Origin: Bremia lactucae
Lineage: Eukaryota; Oomycota; Peronosporomycetes; Peronosporales; Peronosporaceae
Length of the DNA: 36,589 bases
NCBI RefSeq assembly: GCF_004359215.1
Contig: NC_090613.1
Location: forward strand, 5,839,571 to 5,876,159
Reading direction: 5' to 3'
Below the pieces are notes generated by a model. The model was not told where the DNA came from and ran no database searches. It saw nothing but the letters and a program-made list of their open reading frames with translations. The translations under genes and the position numbers were made by a program. The stretch's first letter is position 1. The number at the start of each line of letters is the position of its first letter. Shown here in pieces: positions 18,982 through 29,674 of this stretch.

Positions 18982-18996
18982 AAAGGAAGAGGATGG
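18982..18996 (+). other. Polypurine tract of element D
   Basis: AAAGGAAGAGGATGG abuts the LTR start TGTAGCGGGC. It is the cleanest purine tract among the copies. Confidence 0.75.
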
Positions 18997-19524
18997 TGTA
19001 GCGGGCTAAAGTTGCCTTATGTTACACAGACCCCGTAAAGTACACTTTGTCTACTTAAGGGGATGGTCAATTACTTAGTGAAGTAATTAGACCCACCACT
19101 TGAGTGTGGTTTAAATTGTGACTTACCCTTGAGTATGTGATGCAAATAGGTGCATTCACATTGGAAGGGATGACGCCTAGCGTCATCCAATATGCGAGGT
19201 ATTTAGAATGATACGCTCGGAATACATATATATGCATATCTACAGAGACGGTATTTATGATTAGTGGAAATAGGTTTTACTTTGAATACTATTAAATATA
19301 ACTCAGTCTGAAAACTACTTCATAGTTCGTAAGTGCGCACGTGGAGCCGGATTTCCGCTCCCATGACGTCACTTAAGCTAAGGCTTATAGTTCGTTGGGC
19401 GAAGTTGGTTAGACGCTCACCAACTACCTCACTGCACGTGAGAGAAGACGGCCAAATCGCTTCCTCGCTGTGCTAAGGTGTGTGCTTGAGTATAGCGTAG
19501 CCGCAAAAGACCTGCCCGCCTACA
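18997..19524 (+). repeat. LTR of element D
   Basis: 528 bp, TGTAGCGGGC...CGCCTACA, family 1. More diverged than the others in places (for example CACTTTGTCTACTT in the first hairpin). Confidence 0.88.
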
Positions 19525-19959
19525 CTTTGTTTATAGAAAGACAAATTGCAAAGTCACGCAAATTGTTATTGCTACATCGGTGCCTGTTATGGAGTTTTTG
19601 GCTAAGCAGTTACATAAATATAACCACCTATAAGATAAATGATAAAGGAAAATAAACATTGTTATTCTTAAGGTAATATCGCCATACACGGTAATACTAT
19701 GTAGTAGCAATGTGACAGTTCCATTCATTGTGGTATTTTAGCATTAACTATCTCAATTGGATCTTGCTCCTTTCTTACTTAAGAAGATCGAATTAAATTA
19801 TAAATTACATCAACCCCATCAATCGCTGCAAGACGCGCGCATAGGCGGTCAGCAATTAGTCGCAATATATATTTAGAATAATATATAAAGCCACTTAAAA
19901 CAATTGCGATACGTAAGAACTTGATTGTATTTTACATAGTAATAATTATATTCTTAGTC
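19525..19959. other. No recognisable gene
   Basis: AT-rich. It probably includes the upstream part of the family-2 LTR ending at 20113, whose start was not found. Confidence 0.35.
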
Positions 19960-20113
19960 TTCCTTAGCATATACCTTCAGTTTCTGAGATCTTAGCAACT
20001 GAAGGGCCTGCCTCTGCACTTTGTGCACGTGATGTATTCGGGGTCACCTTTACCCTAATTGTTATCAGCGAAGATAGTACTGAGGTAATACTACTGATAG
20101 GTGCCCCGTTACA
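19960..20113 (+). repeat. 3' part of a second family-2 LTR copy
   Basis: CCTCTGCACTTTGTGCACGT and the end GGTGCCCCGTTACA match 36453-36549. The PBS-like CCTAATAGCACTTCGTGGTC follows at 20114, with the TGG changed to TAA or AAT. Confidence 0.65.
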
Positions 20114-20165
20114 CCTAATAGCACTTCGTGGTCCGTTCAACAACAACGCACCCAGCATCTAATAT

Positions 20166-20578
20166 CCAGAGGCTTACATAAGTCTCGACAGCAGGGCTAT
20201 CACTAGCTTCATAGCCGTGGGTACTTTAAGCTTTTGAGATTTGATTAGTTTTGGGATGAAGGAAAACTCATGCTTTCAGCCTCAGCCTGTCAAAAACAAA
20301 TATATTTCATTCGATCCGAGCGCAATAGCGCAATGTTTATTTCGACGTTTCCTTAAGTTTGCGACGCATTTCTTCATTCGCCAATCTTGCGCCGGCGCTT
20401 CAAGTGGTAGGCTTCATCTTGTCCCTTAAGAAGAGGCTCCTAATTGCTCATGTAGCACAACTAACGCAGTCGCTTGTTGCATTTTTGATGCTTGGTGTCA
20501 CTCTTTTCATATATTTCAGCGACCAGCAAGTTGCACGCTAGTTGTGGTCGTCCGGCAAAGAAAGTAATAATTCGTATA
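20166..20578. other. No recognisable gene
   Basis: Short open frames on both strands, none with recognisable domains. It would be the leader or gag start of the element whose LTR ends at 20113, but no Gag motif was seen. Confidence 0.35.
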
Positions 20579-21250
20579 TTAACACGAAGAGTCACTTAGT
20601 GTTTGCATCGTCGAAACACATATTGAGGATGCGATCATCAATCCCGAAGTTTTTCTCCGTAACGATTTGCGATTGCAGCTGTAACGCCCCAAAATTCTAA
20701 TCATAACGCAAAAGACTCCTTCACCCCCAAGCATTGCTTCCTCTTGCGGGACCAACCCCTCCGGCCATTCTACCTCTAGCGCTTTGCGACTTACCCGTAA
20801 TCTTTGCCCGCGAAATCTTCTGAAAATGTATTTTCGTCGGCACCGTTCAAATGTGAATATGCGGCTTATGTCGCCTTGGTTGCATTCGTCGTGGACAATT
20901 AGGCCGGAAACTTCATGGCCAATCATGCTAGTAGACCTGTTTATGACCACCAGGAGCTTACGTGTCCTGTCCCAGTTAATTTGGTTCCCTCTTCGGGCAG
21001 ATTAACGAACCTTTCTATCAGTGCCGACGTTCGCTAGCACAACGACACAGTACTTGTTGTTCACGATTTTTTCAATTTTGATTCTCTCGCCGACTTTAAA
21101 GATTGAATCCATCAGCCCGCTGGTGTGACTCTCCAGGTTTCGCCAGCGCAAGTGTCTGCGAGCACTTCTGATAAAATTGGTCCAGCTTTATCCAACACAA
21201 GTTCCCAAAGTCGTGGCTTTAGCTTCTATGCATTCTCGACGCTGCGGGTG
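20579..21250 (-). pseudogene. Unidentified minus-strand coding relic
   Basis: One minus-strand frame stays coherent over about 670 bp with only two stops: CQQKKNWHPQRRECIEAKAT, then TAA, WTNFIRSARRHLRWRNLESH, SIFKVGERIKIEKIVNNKYC, VVVLANVGTD, TAA, INWDRTRKLLVVINRSTSMI, GHEVSGLIVHDECNQGDISR, RRKYIFRRFRGQRLRVSRKA, and a Glu-rich end, stop TAA near 20579. The last 123 codons are uninterrupted. It looks like decayed protein rather than chance, but I recognise no domain. It lies between LTR debris and a copia gag on the other strand, so an unknown mobile-element gene is likeliest. Confidence 0.35.
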
Positions 21251-21640
21251 CCAATTTTTTTTCTGTTGGCATGTGTCAAGGTGCCCGTCTTTACCTTGCT
21301 TCCTATCTTCCGGTCATAATTTTGTGAGCTTTTTGTAGAAAGACTTTCTTTTCTACCATAGCGGCGATTACACCCTATCAAGTATCCTTGATTCGATGGA
21401 AGACGAAGCAGATAGGCCACGATCGCTGACAAGTTTTACCGTGAATATTTGTAATTTGCTCTCGTTTTGCACAACTTGTAATGGAATTTGTTGTACTTCA
21501 ATGGTCCCGTTGACAGACGGTGTGATCAGTACCAATTGGGAATGAGTATATGGAGACACGACGTATGAGAAGAAGTTTGTAGTATACGTGAAAAGTAAGG
21601 TGTATATGTAATATACGTAAGGACATGACAAGTCATGGGC
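21251..21640. other. Possible upstream part of the minus-strand relic
   Basis: Minus-strand frames include SVNGTIEVQQIPLQVVQNES and KLQIFTVKLVSDRGLSASS before stops. This may be the start of the relic at 20579-21250; otherwise nothing is recognisable. Confidence 0.25.
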
Positions 21641-21779
21641 CTTGGAGGGTCAGTCGGCAAATAGGACAGCAGGAATAAGAGCTAAGAAAAAGAGAAGGCA
21701 TTGTTTGTTCGGTGAGTGCTATCCTTACAGGGTTGTGAGCTTAATAATGCATAAGTCAATGGGCAGAAGCCGACCGAGG

Positions 21780-22924
21780 ATCGAGATGAGCGAAATTACC
21801 GGTCCCCGAAATGGAGGGACTGGGGCTTTTACAATCACCTGATGAATATTGCCTTTATTTGGACGCAATTGCGAGAGACAATTTGATCGCTCAACGCTGC
21901 CAGCCGAACAGGACCGAAAAACATACGACAAATTGCAGATAAAGCTGAAGCCCAGAATTTGAAGCTCGCTGTCAGCTGATCTGGCGATCTGACGCGACGG
22001 GTGTATGGGACGAGAAGCAGTTTTGAAATGTGGACATACCTCTTTGGGTATATAGATGGAAAGCAAAACTTTAAGCCCAAATCAACAAAAGTGCAACGTA
22101 TCATAAGTTGCAGAATGCCAGTAAGACCGGAGCAATCATTGAAGGGCATATGGCGTATGACCTTCGCGAGCGACTGATGACACTTGGAGCTACAATTGAT
22201 GATCAACTTTATATCACGATTGCAGAGCATTCTTTGGCTTAGGGGAGTCGGAGAAGACTCCCGTTTGAGATCCCTCGGAATTTAGAAGTCTAGTAACTTC
22301 TATTATTTGAGGGGATTTCTCGATTACCAAATGAATAAGTTCATCATGAACAGCTTACCAAGGACTCAATAAATTCAAATGCTGCAGAATCATGTTGTGA
22401 TTGCTATGTATCACGAGGATACCCCAGAGAAGCTGCGTGGATGCAATTTCGGTTTTGAATTAAACCAGTGGACGGGACAGCTAATTATTTAACATGTTGC
22501 GGGCCGAAAAGCTGAATATCGACCACCAACACAGATAAGAGATAGAAGCAAGTTGCCCAAAACCTGTAAGCCCTTCTCAAACACACGAAAATGCTTTATA
22601 TGCAATGATGCTGGGCATCTGCGTAAGAATTGCCAACGAAGAGAAGACAAAGTAGAGCGAAGGGACACTAGAAAATTGAATACTAAAATGAGAAGAAGCG
22701 TTCTGCCGAAAGTAGTTGTGCAAAATTCGCTTGAAAGACATCAGCCCAGTTGCATTAAAGAAGGTAAAACATCCCGGACAGTAATAGAGACTGAGCAGCG
22801 GAAGGACAAGTGTAAGGAAAGTGATATGGCCAGAGCTAAACAAAAACGAACTAAACCCAAGTCAACGACTGACATGAATATGCGGAGTCCGTCATGGTGC
22901 CAGTTACACGCACGTGGCCTGTAG
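21780..22924 (+). pseudogene. Ty1/copia-type Gag relic
   Basis: From about 21787 the plus strand reads MSEITGPRNGGTGAFTI, then through stops IRQIADKAEAQNLKLAVS, SSFEMWTYLFGYIDGKQNFK and LRGCNFGFELNQWTGQLII, the order seen in copia-type Gag. 22553-22924 stays open and contains a perfect C-x2-C-x4-H-x4-C knuckle, CFICNDAGHLRKNC (22592-22633), followed by a Lys/Arg/Glu-rich tail. Copia Gag makes the particle and packages RNA. No protease, integrase or RT follows. Confidence 0.65.
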
Positions 22925-23065
22925 TATATCCATGACAGATAAACTGCAATTAGCAAATTTGCGTATGGATTGTCAACAAGATGAATCGGGATCGGATATG
23001 TCGAACTCAGCATCAGAGTAGGTGATGATGACTCGTTCAAAACAAAAATGGAGATGTGCTCTTTA

Positions 23066-23278
23066 TGGAGCGGAGCTACCTCGCTCCTCAAGTCAGAAAA
23101 AGACTTGTAGACTCAGAGAGTCTATTAGTTCTAAAGAACTAATGGGTTTAACAACTCAGGGAATTGTACAAGCTAGTAAAGCTTAATAAATTCTAGTTTA
23201 AAGGATTCAAAGGGTATTTTACTCTTAAAGTAAATGTACCACAACAACGGTTCTGCAACCCACGTGTGCCCCATTACA
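23066..23278. repeat. LTR-like sequence before a gag ORF
   Basis: The first 170 bp match 821-988. The end GTGTGCCCCATTACA (23264-23278) resembles the family-2 LTR end GTGCCCCGTTACA. Short hairpins (AGACTC/GAGTCT; TTAGTTC/GAACTAA) occur inside. Whether this is one LTR or two joined pieces is unclear. Confidence 0.5.
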
Positions 23279-23389
23279 CCCTACCCCATCAGACAGTTGG
23301 CACTGAGCGACAACATTCGCTTCAGTTCCTCTTTGAGGTTGAAACCTTAACAGCCAACCGTTCGGTTGTGTTTCTCTTTCCTTTGTCTC

Positions 23390-24041
23390 ATGACAATCAA
23401 GCGTGAGTCACAGACTCTTACCACCTTCCTCGACGATGAGGGAATGGTGGACTTTGAAAGTCACTTTTCATCAGAGGAGGAGAGCGAGCGTTGTTCTTAC
23501 ACGCCTTCTTCTCCGGATGAACGTCGGCGGGCCCCGAATCCATTCCTAGAACGCGGTGCCGCTGATATCTTAATTGAATTGAGCAGGACAAGGGACCCTG
23601 AGTCATCATTACGAATCCGCTCGATGAAGAGCAAGAGTGGCCAATCTTCATAGAGGAAAAGCTCGTCGTCGGGCTGCCGAGATAGCGTAAGCTAAAGCTC
23701 ACAGTGGATATAGATTCACCCCGCTCAGTGCGGAAGCGATAGCTGGTCACAGCTTGGGCACCTGACCCTGCGAGGACGCCGGAGGAGATCGCTGCTCACG
23801 ACGCTCTTCATGAGCGATACCTTACGTCAAAGGTAATGACGCAAAGTCAGTATCTCACGCATTCACGTGATCGAGCCCGTGGGGCTTCAAAGACTTCCAT
23901 GAGAGAAATTCCGATCGTTTTGATTCCAAACGAAACAAGGAGTGAAAACGAAGTCTCATTTAAAAATTGGTTCCACCGGGCCCGCCGCCTCCATAATATT
24001 TGGAATGTCAGAGAGTCTGCGAATGCGGCTGATGTTTCGTC
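23390..24041 (+). pseudogene. N-terminal gag-like gene of another LTR element
   Basis: ATG 23390 opens 87 intact codons: MTIKRESQTLTTFLDDEGMV, an acidic Ser/Glu run (SHFSSEEESERC), SSPDERRRAPNPFLERGAAD. After the stop at 23651-23653 the coding signal continues in other frames: TPEEIAAHDALHERYLTSKV, ASKTSMREIPIVLIPNETRS, FKNWFHRARRLHNIWN. Its place just after an LTR end (23278) suggests gag. It is cut at about 24042 by the truncated end of element B. Confidence 0.45.
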
Positions 24042-24640
24042 CTGACTGTAGCTCTCTTCTATCTTAGAGGCCAATGAGCTCGTCATGTGGTATGCCTTCA
24101 TGGTTGCCAACGTTGACGGCTGAAAATGTGCTTTAGCACTAGACACACTTTCCTGGTGTCTCACCTCGAAGTCTGGTCTGCGCGATAAAGCCTCAGCCAA
24201 GATATTCGACTTACCGGCTTATATTCAACTTTGAAATTAAATCCTGAGAATAATGTGAGCCATCCTGTCATTCTAGGCGAGAGGTGCGATGAAATTATTG
24301 CGGTCCGCAGTGATGCGTGATCCGTAAAAACCACAAATGGTTCGGTGCCTAGTAGGTACACTCGAAGCTTGACAAGGCATGTTTTTTTAAAAGTAGCTCT
24401 TTGTCATGCACATAATAATTCAGTTCCGCGGCTTTTAAAGCCGGGACTGATAAGAGATCACGCGGTCAACACCGTCGTCATCATTCTGCATGAGCGCGCT
24501 GCCGATTGCAAAATTACTTGCATCGCAGACGACACTAAAGGGCTTATCCGCGTCTGGCAATGCCAAGACCGGTGCCTCTACAAGAAATTGCTTCACTGAT
24601 GTGAACGCATCATCTTGTATTTTAACCAAACCCATTCTGC
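24042..24640 (-). pseudogene. Element B RNase H and integrase start
   Basis: Read downward: KEQ/QDDAFTSVKQFLVEAPVL, PFSVVCDASNFAIGSALMQN (catalytic Asp kept in CDAS), VISYQSRL near 24440, LLGTEPFVVFTDHASLRTAI (second catalytic motif TDH), YKPVSRIS where the family has YKPGKSNVLA, EALSRRPDFEV, then the first residues of integrase. At least two frame breaks. Confidence 0.8.
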
Positions 24641-26330
24641 GTCCTTTTCAAGGAGATTAAGATAAATGGTTTAGTTTACTCAGCATAATTTTTGCTATAT
24701 TTATGCAAGTAATTAGCGAGCCCTAGGAATCGGCGCAAATCCTTTACATGCCCTGGGATTGGCCATTCCTTTACTGATTCTACCTTGTTTGGGTCTGCTA
24801 GTACACCATATGTACCTACAATGCATCCCAGCACAGGTATCTCAGGGACCCCTATGACGTACTTTTGCAAGTTGACATACAATTGGGCGTCCTTTTAAGT
24901 CTGCAACAGATCGTCTGAATGACGCTTGTGCGACTCTATTGCGATCAGCCCGTCCTCGGCCCTACTATGCACGAATATATCGTCAAGGTAATGGGGCGCG
25001 TAGGCACGGTGCTGACGTATCATGTGATCCACCACTCGGTTGAATCTCGCTAATGCGTTTTTCAAACCTTGGGGCATCACAAGCCACTCCCACACATACC
25101 GCTTGGGGTGAGTACAGCTGTTTTGGCTGCATCGGACTCTCTCATGAGTACCTGATAGTAGCTATCCTTTAAATTAAACGCGGAAATGATAGTTGACTTT
25201 CCCATGGGGTTCAACAAGACATCTTTCCCAGCAATGGGCCACGCGATGTCCAAGCCGGGTATCCAGCTGTCTGCGCGCTTCGTCCCGATATTCAGCTGTT
25301 CGACGCTGCAACAAAGACCGCGTACATTTGTGACCTTGCCGTTGCATACGAGGCACAGAAGACAGACGATTCAGCCACCGGCAACATACGCACCCGCCAC
25401 GCTGGGAAGGTGCTCAAGTATCGGCGCGCCAAGACATTCTTGGAAAGTCTAGGCTGGCGTGTCCACGTATCGGCGTTGCTCTACGGCGCGCTTGGGTCAG
25501 TGCTGCCGTCCAACTTTAAGACGCTCATGGAGCACCTGCTTCTTGCCAAGTGTTCAGCCACCAAGCTCAACAGAAACGCTCCAATTCGGATACGATTGGA
25601 CGTAACCTCGAAGTAACTCTTCGAGGACGCAATTGACGCGTTCCGTCTGACCATCTGTCTCTGGATGATCAGAAGTTGACATAGTCAGCCGTGTTCCGAG
25701 AGATCGGAACACGGATTGCCAAAACCGCTGTAAACCGTGGATCTCTATCCGAGACCAGTTTACGGGGTAACCCGTGGAGTTTGAATACCGTGTCGATTAA
25801 GACGCGGGCACAGTTCGGAGCCGTAATTGACTCTGGAACTGAAGCAAGATGTACCATCTTGCTGATTGAGGTTTGCGCCGGTATGGTCGCCGTGTTCAGC
25901 TTATTGTAAGCATGAACTACAACCCATCCACCTGTGGCTTTACACACACAAAAGGCCGGGCTGTAGTGAGGCGATTTGCTCTCACAAACATGTCCCGCCT
26001 TGGCTCGCTTGTTGAAGAACTCATTGATATTATCGACTTATTCTTTTGGCAACGGCCATTGCCTGGTCACACAATACTTGGTGCCAGGTTCGAGGTCTAT
26101 CTCGCGCCCGATGCCCCTATCTGCTGTTAGGTGGCTCAGCACTTCTTCTGGAAACATATCGCGATGTTTCCAAAAAACTTTAAAGAACGGACTGTCTCTC
26201 AAGGCATCCCAGCCTTGAGCAGCAAACCGTTTATTTTGTCCGTTTCTAGGACGCTCTCGTCCATTGTGGACGACGAGCAACAGTCCTCCAAGTTCTCTTC
26301 TGGAACTGTGTGACTATTTCGTGGATCTTT
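24641..26330 (-). pseudogene. Element B reverse transcriptase and spacer
   Basis: Spacer 26330-26038 (SSVLETDKKK-like, KRFAAQGWDALRDSPFFKVF, HLTADRGIGREIDLEPGTKY), fingers CVTRQWPLPKE and KATGGWVVVHAYNKLNTATI to 25864, then the 639-bp insert, then the palm FSALDLKDGYY-type sequence below 25225, PQGLKNALARFNRVVDHMIR, catalytic box HYLDDIFVH (Asp codons 24979-24984), and VNLQKYVIGVPEIPVLGCIV with VKEWPIPGHVKDLRRFLGLA. RT copies element RNA into DNA. Broken by the insert and several frameshifts. Confidence 0.85.
25225..25863. mobile_element. Composite insert in RT of element B
   Basis: Same site and composition as 3931-4594: LINE-like fragment on the plus strand (YEAQKTDDSATG, KYRRAKTFLESLGWRVHVSA, GALGSVLPSNFKTLMEHLLL) and integrase fragment on the minus strand (ARVLIDTVFKLHGLPRKL, VSDRDPRFTA). 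The LINE-like part is shorter here: the CARFAAHVYGLRD-type stretch of A is missing. Confidence 0.75.
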
Positions 26331-27240
26331 CCTTCCTATAGTTCGGCAAGAAACACATAACACGACATCTCCGGGAGATTTACTATCTACTTGGCAGATT
26401 TAAAGACTTGACGGAGCACCTCGACTGAGGATGCCACCGCAATTTTGTCTTTGACGGCCTCGAACACCTCGTTCGAAGGCCCGTCCTCTTTATTAGGGAC
26501 TGATCCAAAGTGCACTCGTTTAGACGTGCCTTTAATCGACCAACCTGTCATGTACTCGTTCTTTGAGTAACCGCGACCTTTGACTGGGAAGCGGGTGCCG
26601 TATCTCTTCTGGCTAACGCACCCCTTCCAACCGCACTAGGCTCTAGGCACTGTACCGAATCATGCGATGCTTGACTTTCTGTCAGCTCGCCGTCTACTGC
26701 CACAGGCTCTCGGCTCTGTGCAGGACTATGGGCCACATGACTACTTGTCATTGCCCTTTTCATTAACTTAGTATCCACGAGCTACGCAGGTATTATTGAC
26801 GTTTGACATTCTGTCAACGCATCCTTAACTGTGTTCGACACGAAATCAGTTGCATACGCCTCTCGCAGGAGCACATCCTTTCCGAAGTCTTGCGTAGAGT
26901 TCGCAACTGTGTGTGTACGCCAGTCTATCCATGGTTGGCGTTTTGTCAACCTTGGCATGCCTAGGATGAGGTCATACGGACTCTCACACCTAGCACTGTA
27001 ACTTACAAGAGAAGTCACTAAAGCTAAAGGTGAGTTCTACCTGAACTTTATCAGACTTAAGGAGCGCGCCGTTCGCTAAACGAATGGTCGCCTCTTCTCG
27101 CTTGCCATCCTGGCAAAGCAACTCAAACCCCGCCGGTCTCAATTTTAGAGAATGCGAGTTTTACAAAATTCTGTGATGCACCCGAATTCACTAGGAGGGT
27201 CATCACCTGGCCATAGCCTCTTTCTTGAGCGCTATAGACC
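26331..27240 (-). pseudogene. Element B protease and linker
   Basis: Retropepsin-like block: VMTLLVNSGASQNFVKLAFS with the catalytic Asp codon changed to AAT (27188-27186), then ESPYDLILGMPRLTKRQPWI and the linker (SREPVAVDGELTESQAS, LEPSAVGRGALARRDTAPAS). Element C carries the same Asp to Asn change. A Gag-like frame is separated from this frame in B and C by a single TGA. Confidence 0.8.
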
Positions 27241-28410
27241 AGCAGGGTTGAGGTCCGAAATTTCGAGACCTCAGGGACTCTGCTGCCCATTTGTTCCAGA
27301 ACTCTGAACTTAGGGGTAGCTTCAGAGTCCGCGTCAGTAGGGCGTCCCGCCCCTACTGTGCTCCTGCATTTCCCGACACCTCAGTGATCGATGCGTCTCG
27401 CACGCTGGCTCTTGCCAGCGTCCTTTGGGAAGAAAGTCCTCTTGCTGGGCATCTTCGCCCCAGCAGGGACCCTGGCATAGCAGCTAGCCATCATTTGGCC
27501 ACGCTTATCGCACTTAAAGCAGACTACATCTGCATTGCCCAACTCCATGAAAGTGGTATCTGACCTCTCGGCCTTACACCAAGCTGGTGCCGGGGCACTG
27601 TGAAAGGATTGCTCTAAGGCACTTTGAATTGCCTATTTCATCGTCAACGGCACCTTTCTGAAAAATGCCTGTCGCGATGGGCCATGTCGTGGTTCGTTCA
27701 TAAACGTAGGCACGTTAATGTGCTCCGGAATCGGACCTACGGTAATGGACGCCGACAGCAAGCGCATCTTTTGCACATACTCTTGCAGAGATCGCTTCGC
27801 CTGTCGCGCTCCAAAGAAGCGCGCCTGAAGCAACACTTCGTTGTTCGGCGGCTGGTACATGGCGCGAATCTTTCCTTAAAGATCGCCCATGTAGGGAACG
27901 CCTTTCTGTCCGCCATAAGCGCCGAGTAAGCCCACTCTGAGGCCTTACCGCGCAGATGCGACATGGCGTACGACACCATCCGGCTGTCGTCCTCGATGAG
28001 CTGGGCGACACCGCATTGCTCCACGGCTAAAAGCCAGTGGACAATCGTGTGCGCCGCAGTTCCATCGAACTTGGGCGGGTCCACCCGAATGGGCCTCGGC
28101 TGATGCGGCCGGGCAGAGAGCATCTCAACAGTCCTGTTGAGAGCCTCGCTCCGAGCTGCTCATGCCTCAGCTCATCCTAAGTCTGAGTGACGGACTCCGC
28201 CGCAGCATAACACTGTGCCTCGGACGCGGCTCTCCGCTGTCCGAACACGAATGCCTCAAACTGCTCCAACTGAGCAACATGTTGCTCAGGAGGACTCCCC
28301 AGGAGCCTGGCCAGGGCTTGTTCACCATATCCCTGCGCATTAAGCCCTGCCACCTCCTGATGATGTTTGGAGAGGTGGGGAAAGTGAGCACAATCAATGT
28401 TGAGGCTCAT
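27241..28410 (-). pseudogene. Element B gag
   Basis: Start at ATG 28410 (MSLNIDCAHFPHLSKHHQEV). A stop in DELRHEQ-type sequence near 28180 separates the N-terminal part from the core (28123-27737: RPIRVDPPKFDGTAAHTIVH, EDDSRMVSYAMSHLRGKASE, FPTWAIFKERF). A frameshift follows, then QARFFGARQAKRSLQEYVQK and FMNEPRHGPSRQAFF. The knuckle (27535-27485) reads CFKCDKRGQMMASC: all three Cys are kept but His is Gln. Confidence 0.85.
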
Positions 28411-28445
28411 CCTCACGTACAGACGCAGAGACCGGGGCGTGGGAA

Positions 28446-28463
28446 GGATTTCAAGTGCTACCA
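28446..28463 (-). other. Primer binding site of element B
   Basis: TGGTAGCACTTGAAATCC on the minus strand, two bases from the LTR end. 18 nt, the best-preserved PBS of family 1. Complementary to a tRNA ending GTGCTACCA. Confidence 0.8.
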
Positions 28464-28465
28464 AA

Positions 28466-28994
28466 TGTAGGCGGGCACGTCGTAATGCGGCCACGCTCTA
28501 CATAAGCACACGTCCTGACACATCGAGGAAGCGGTTTGACCGTCTACTCTCGCGTGCAGTGAGGTAGCTGTGGTTGGCGCCTTTGCGACCTCACCCAGCG
28601 CACTAAGTACTTTAGTTAAGTGTTGTCACGAGAGTGGTGATCCGACTCCTCGTGCGCACTTACCAAGTAGGAAGTAGTTTTCAGACAAATTTATATTTAA
28701 TCGCATTAATACAAATACCTATTTTTACCAATCAAAATGTCATCTGTATAGATAACACTTAATATGTATTGCGAGCGTATCTTTCTAGATACCGCATAAC
28801 GGATGACGCTAGGCGTCATCCCTCCTAATGTGAATGCTCCTATGTGCATCACATACACAAGGGTTGGTCTCAATTGTGAACCAGACCCGAGTGCTGGGTC
28901 TAATTACTTTATTTAAGTAATTGGCCATCCCATTAAGTACACCAAGTGTACTTCACGGGGACTGTGTAACATTAGGCAACTTTAGCTCGTTACA
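28466..28994 (-). repeat. 5' LTR of element B
   Basis: 529 bp; the minus strand reads TGTAACGAGCTAAAG...CGCCTACA. It aligns with the four plus-strand family-1 LTRs and includes the same hairpin series. Confidence 0.9.
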
Positions 28995-29436
28995 AACCTT
29001 ACACTGATTACAGTGTAGGTAAGGTGCCTCAAAACTTCACGTACACAAAGTACAGAGGAAGGTCTCCTATGAAGCCAAGAGGACTTAGTCTTACGCGTCT
29101 AGACTAAGGCTTTAGAAAAGAGAGAAGTAAAACTGTATTAATATATTTAGTTGTCTACAAAACGATTTTTTATGTACTAGTGAGCTTATTATAGCAATAA
29201 CTAAATTAGTATGGCGCCTCCTTGCGCACCGCATAATCGTTTCTTATACAGATTGGCGGCATATGTAGACTCTAAATCAACCAATCCATAGAGCGAATGT
29301 CTTATTGCAACAATATTACCAAATTTGGTAATATTGGAACTATTTAAGTCAAAATTAATATAGATAATAATTTTGTACTTCTTTATGTATTCTTTTTCAT
29401 AGGAAATAATATTTCTTTTCACTCATAGCAAATAAT
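28995..29436 (-). repeat. Family-2-like LTR fragment and AT-rich spacer
   Basis: The minus strand of 28995-29150 (TTCCTCTGTACTTTGTGTAC, GTGAAG...GGCACC) resembles the downstream half of the LTR at 36105-36549. The rest to 29436 is AT-rich without gene and holds a 26-bp perfect palindrome (29311-29336). It separates the heads of elements B and C. Confidence 0.5.
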
Positions 29437-29674
29437 ACTAGAGCAATCCTTTCACAGTGCCCCGGCACCAGCTTGGTGTAAGGCCGAGAGGTCAGATACC
29501 ACTTTCATGGAGTTGGGCAATGCAGATGTAGTCTGCTTTAAGTGCGATAAGCGTGGCCAAATGATGGCTAGCTGCTATGCCAGGGTCCCTGCTGGGGCGA
29601 AGATGCCCAGCAAGAGGACTTTCTTCCCAAAGGACGCTGGCAAGAGCCAGCGTGCGAGACGCATCGATCACTGA
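29437..29674 (+). pseudogene. Element C gag end with CCHC knuckle
   Basis: Begins mid-gene (GAPAPAW..., then MELGNADVVCFKCDKRGQMM). Knuckle CFKCDKRGQMMASC at 29532-29574 carries the same His to Gln change as B. It runs AKMPSKRTFFPKDAGKSQRA then RRIDH to TGA 29672-29674, after which the frame continues into protease. Confidence 0.8.

Larger units (their letters stand above)
17966..19524 (+). mobile_element. Element D: 3' end of a family-1 chromovirus
   Basis: The right part (18572-19524) is in normal plus orientation: N-terminal end of antisense ORF 1, polypurine tract, LTR. The left part (17966-18571) is the neighbouring segment in reverse: here chromodomain-region sequence and the middle of antisense ORF 1 (SRLERGYVTGGILLMLPPSQ, RINFAHLRVKEIM) read on the plus strand, whereas in A and C they read on the minus strand. 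No gag, RT or 5' LTR is attached. Confidence 0.75.
24042..28994 (-). mobile_element. Element B: 3'-truncated family-1 chromovirus
   Basis: On the minus strand from 28994: LTR, intact PBS, gag, protease, linker, RT and RNase H in normal order, then the start of integrase (STLATMKAYHMTSSLASKIE), ending at the SYSQD motif at about 24042. The integrase core, chromodomain and 3' LTR are missing. All blocks share one orientation, so B has no internal inversion and serves as the reference for A, C and D. Confidence 0.88.
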
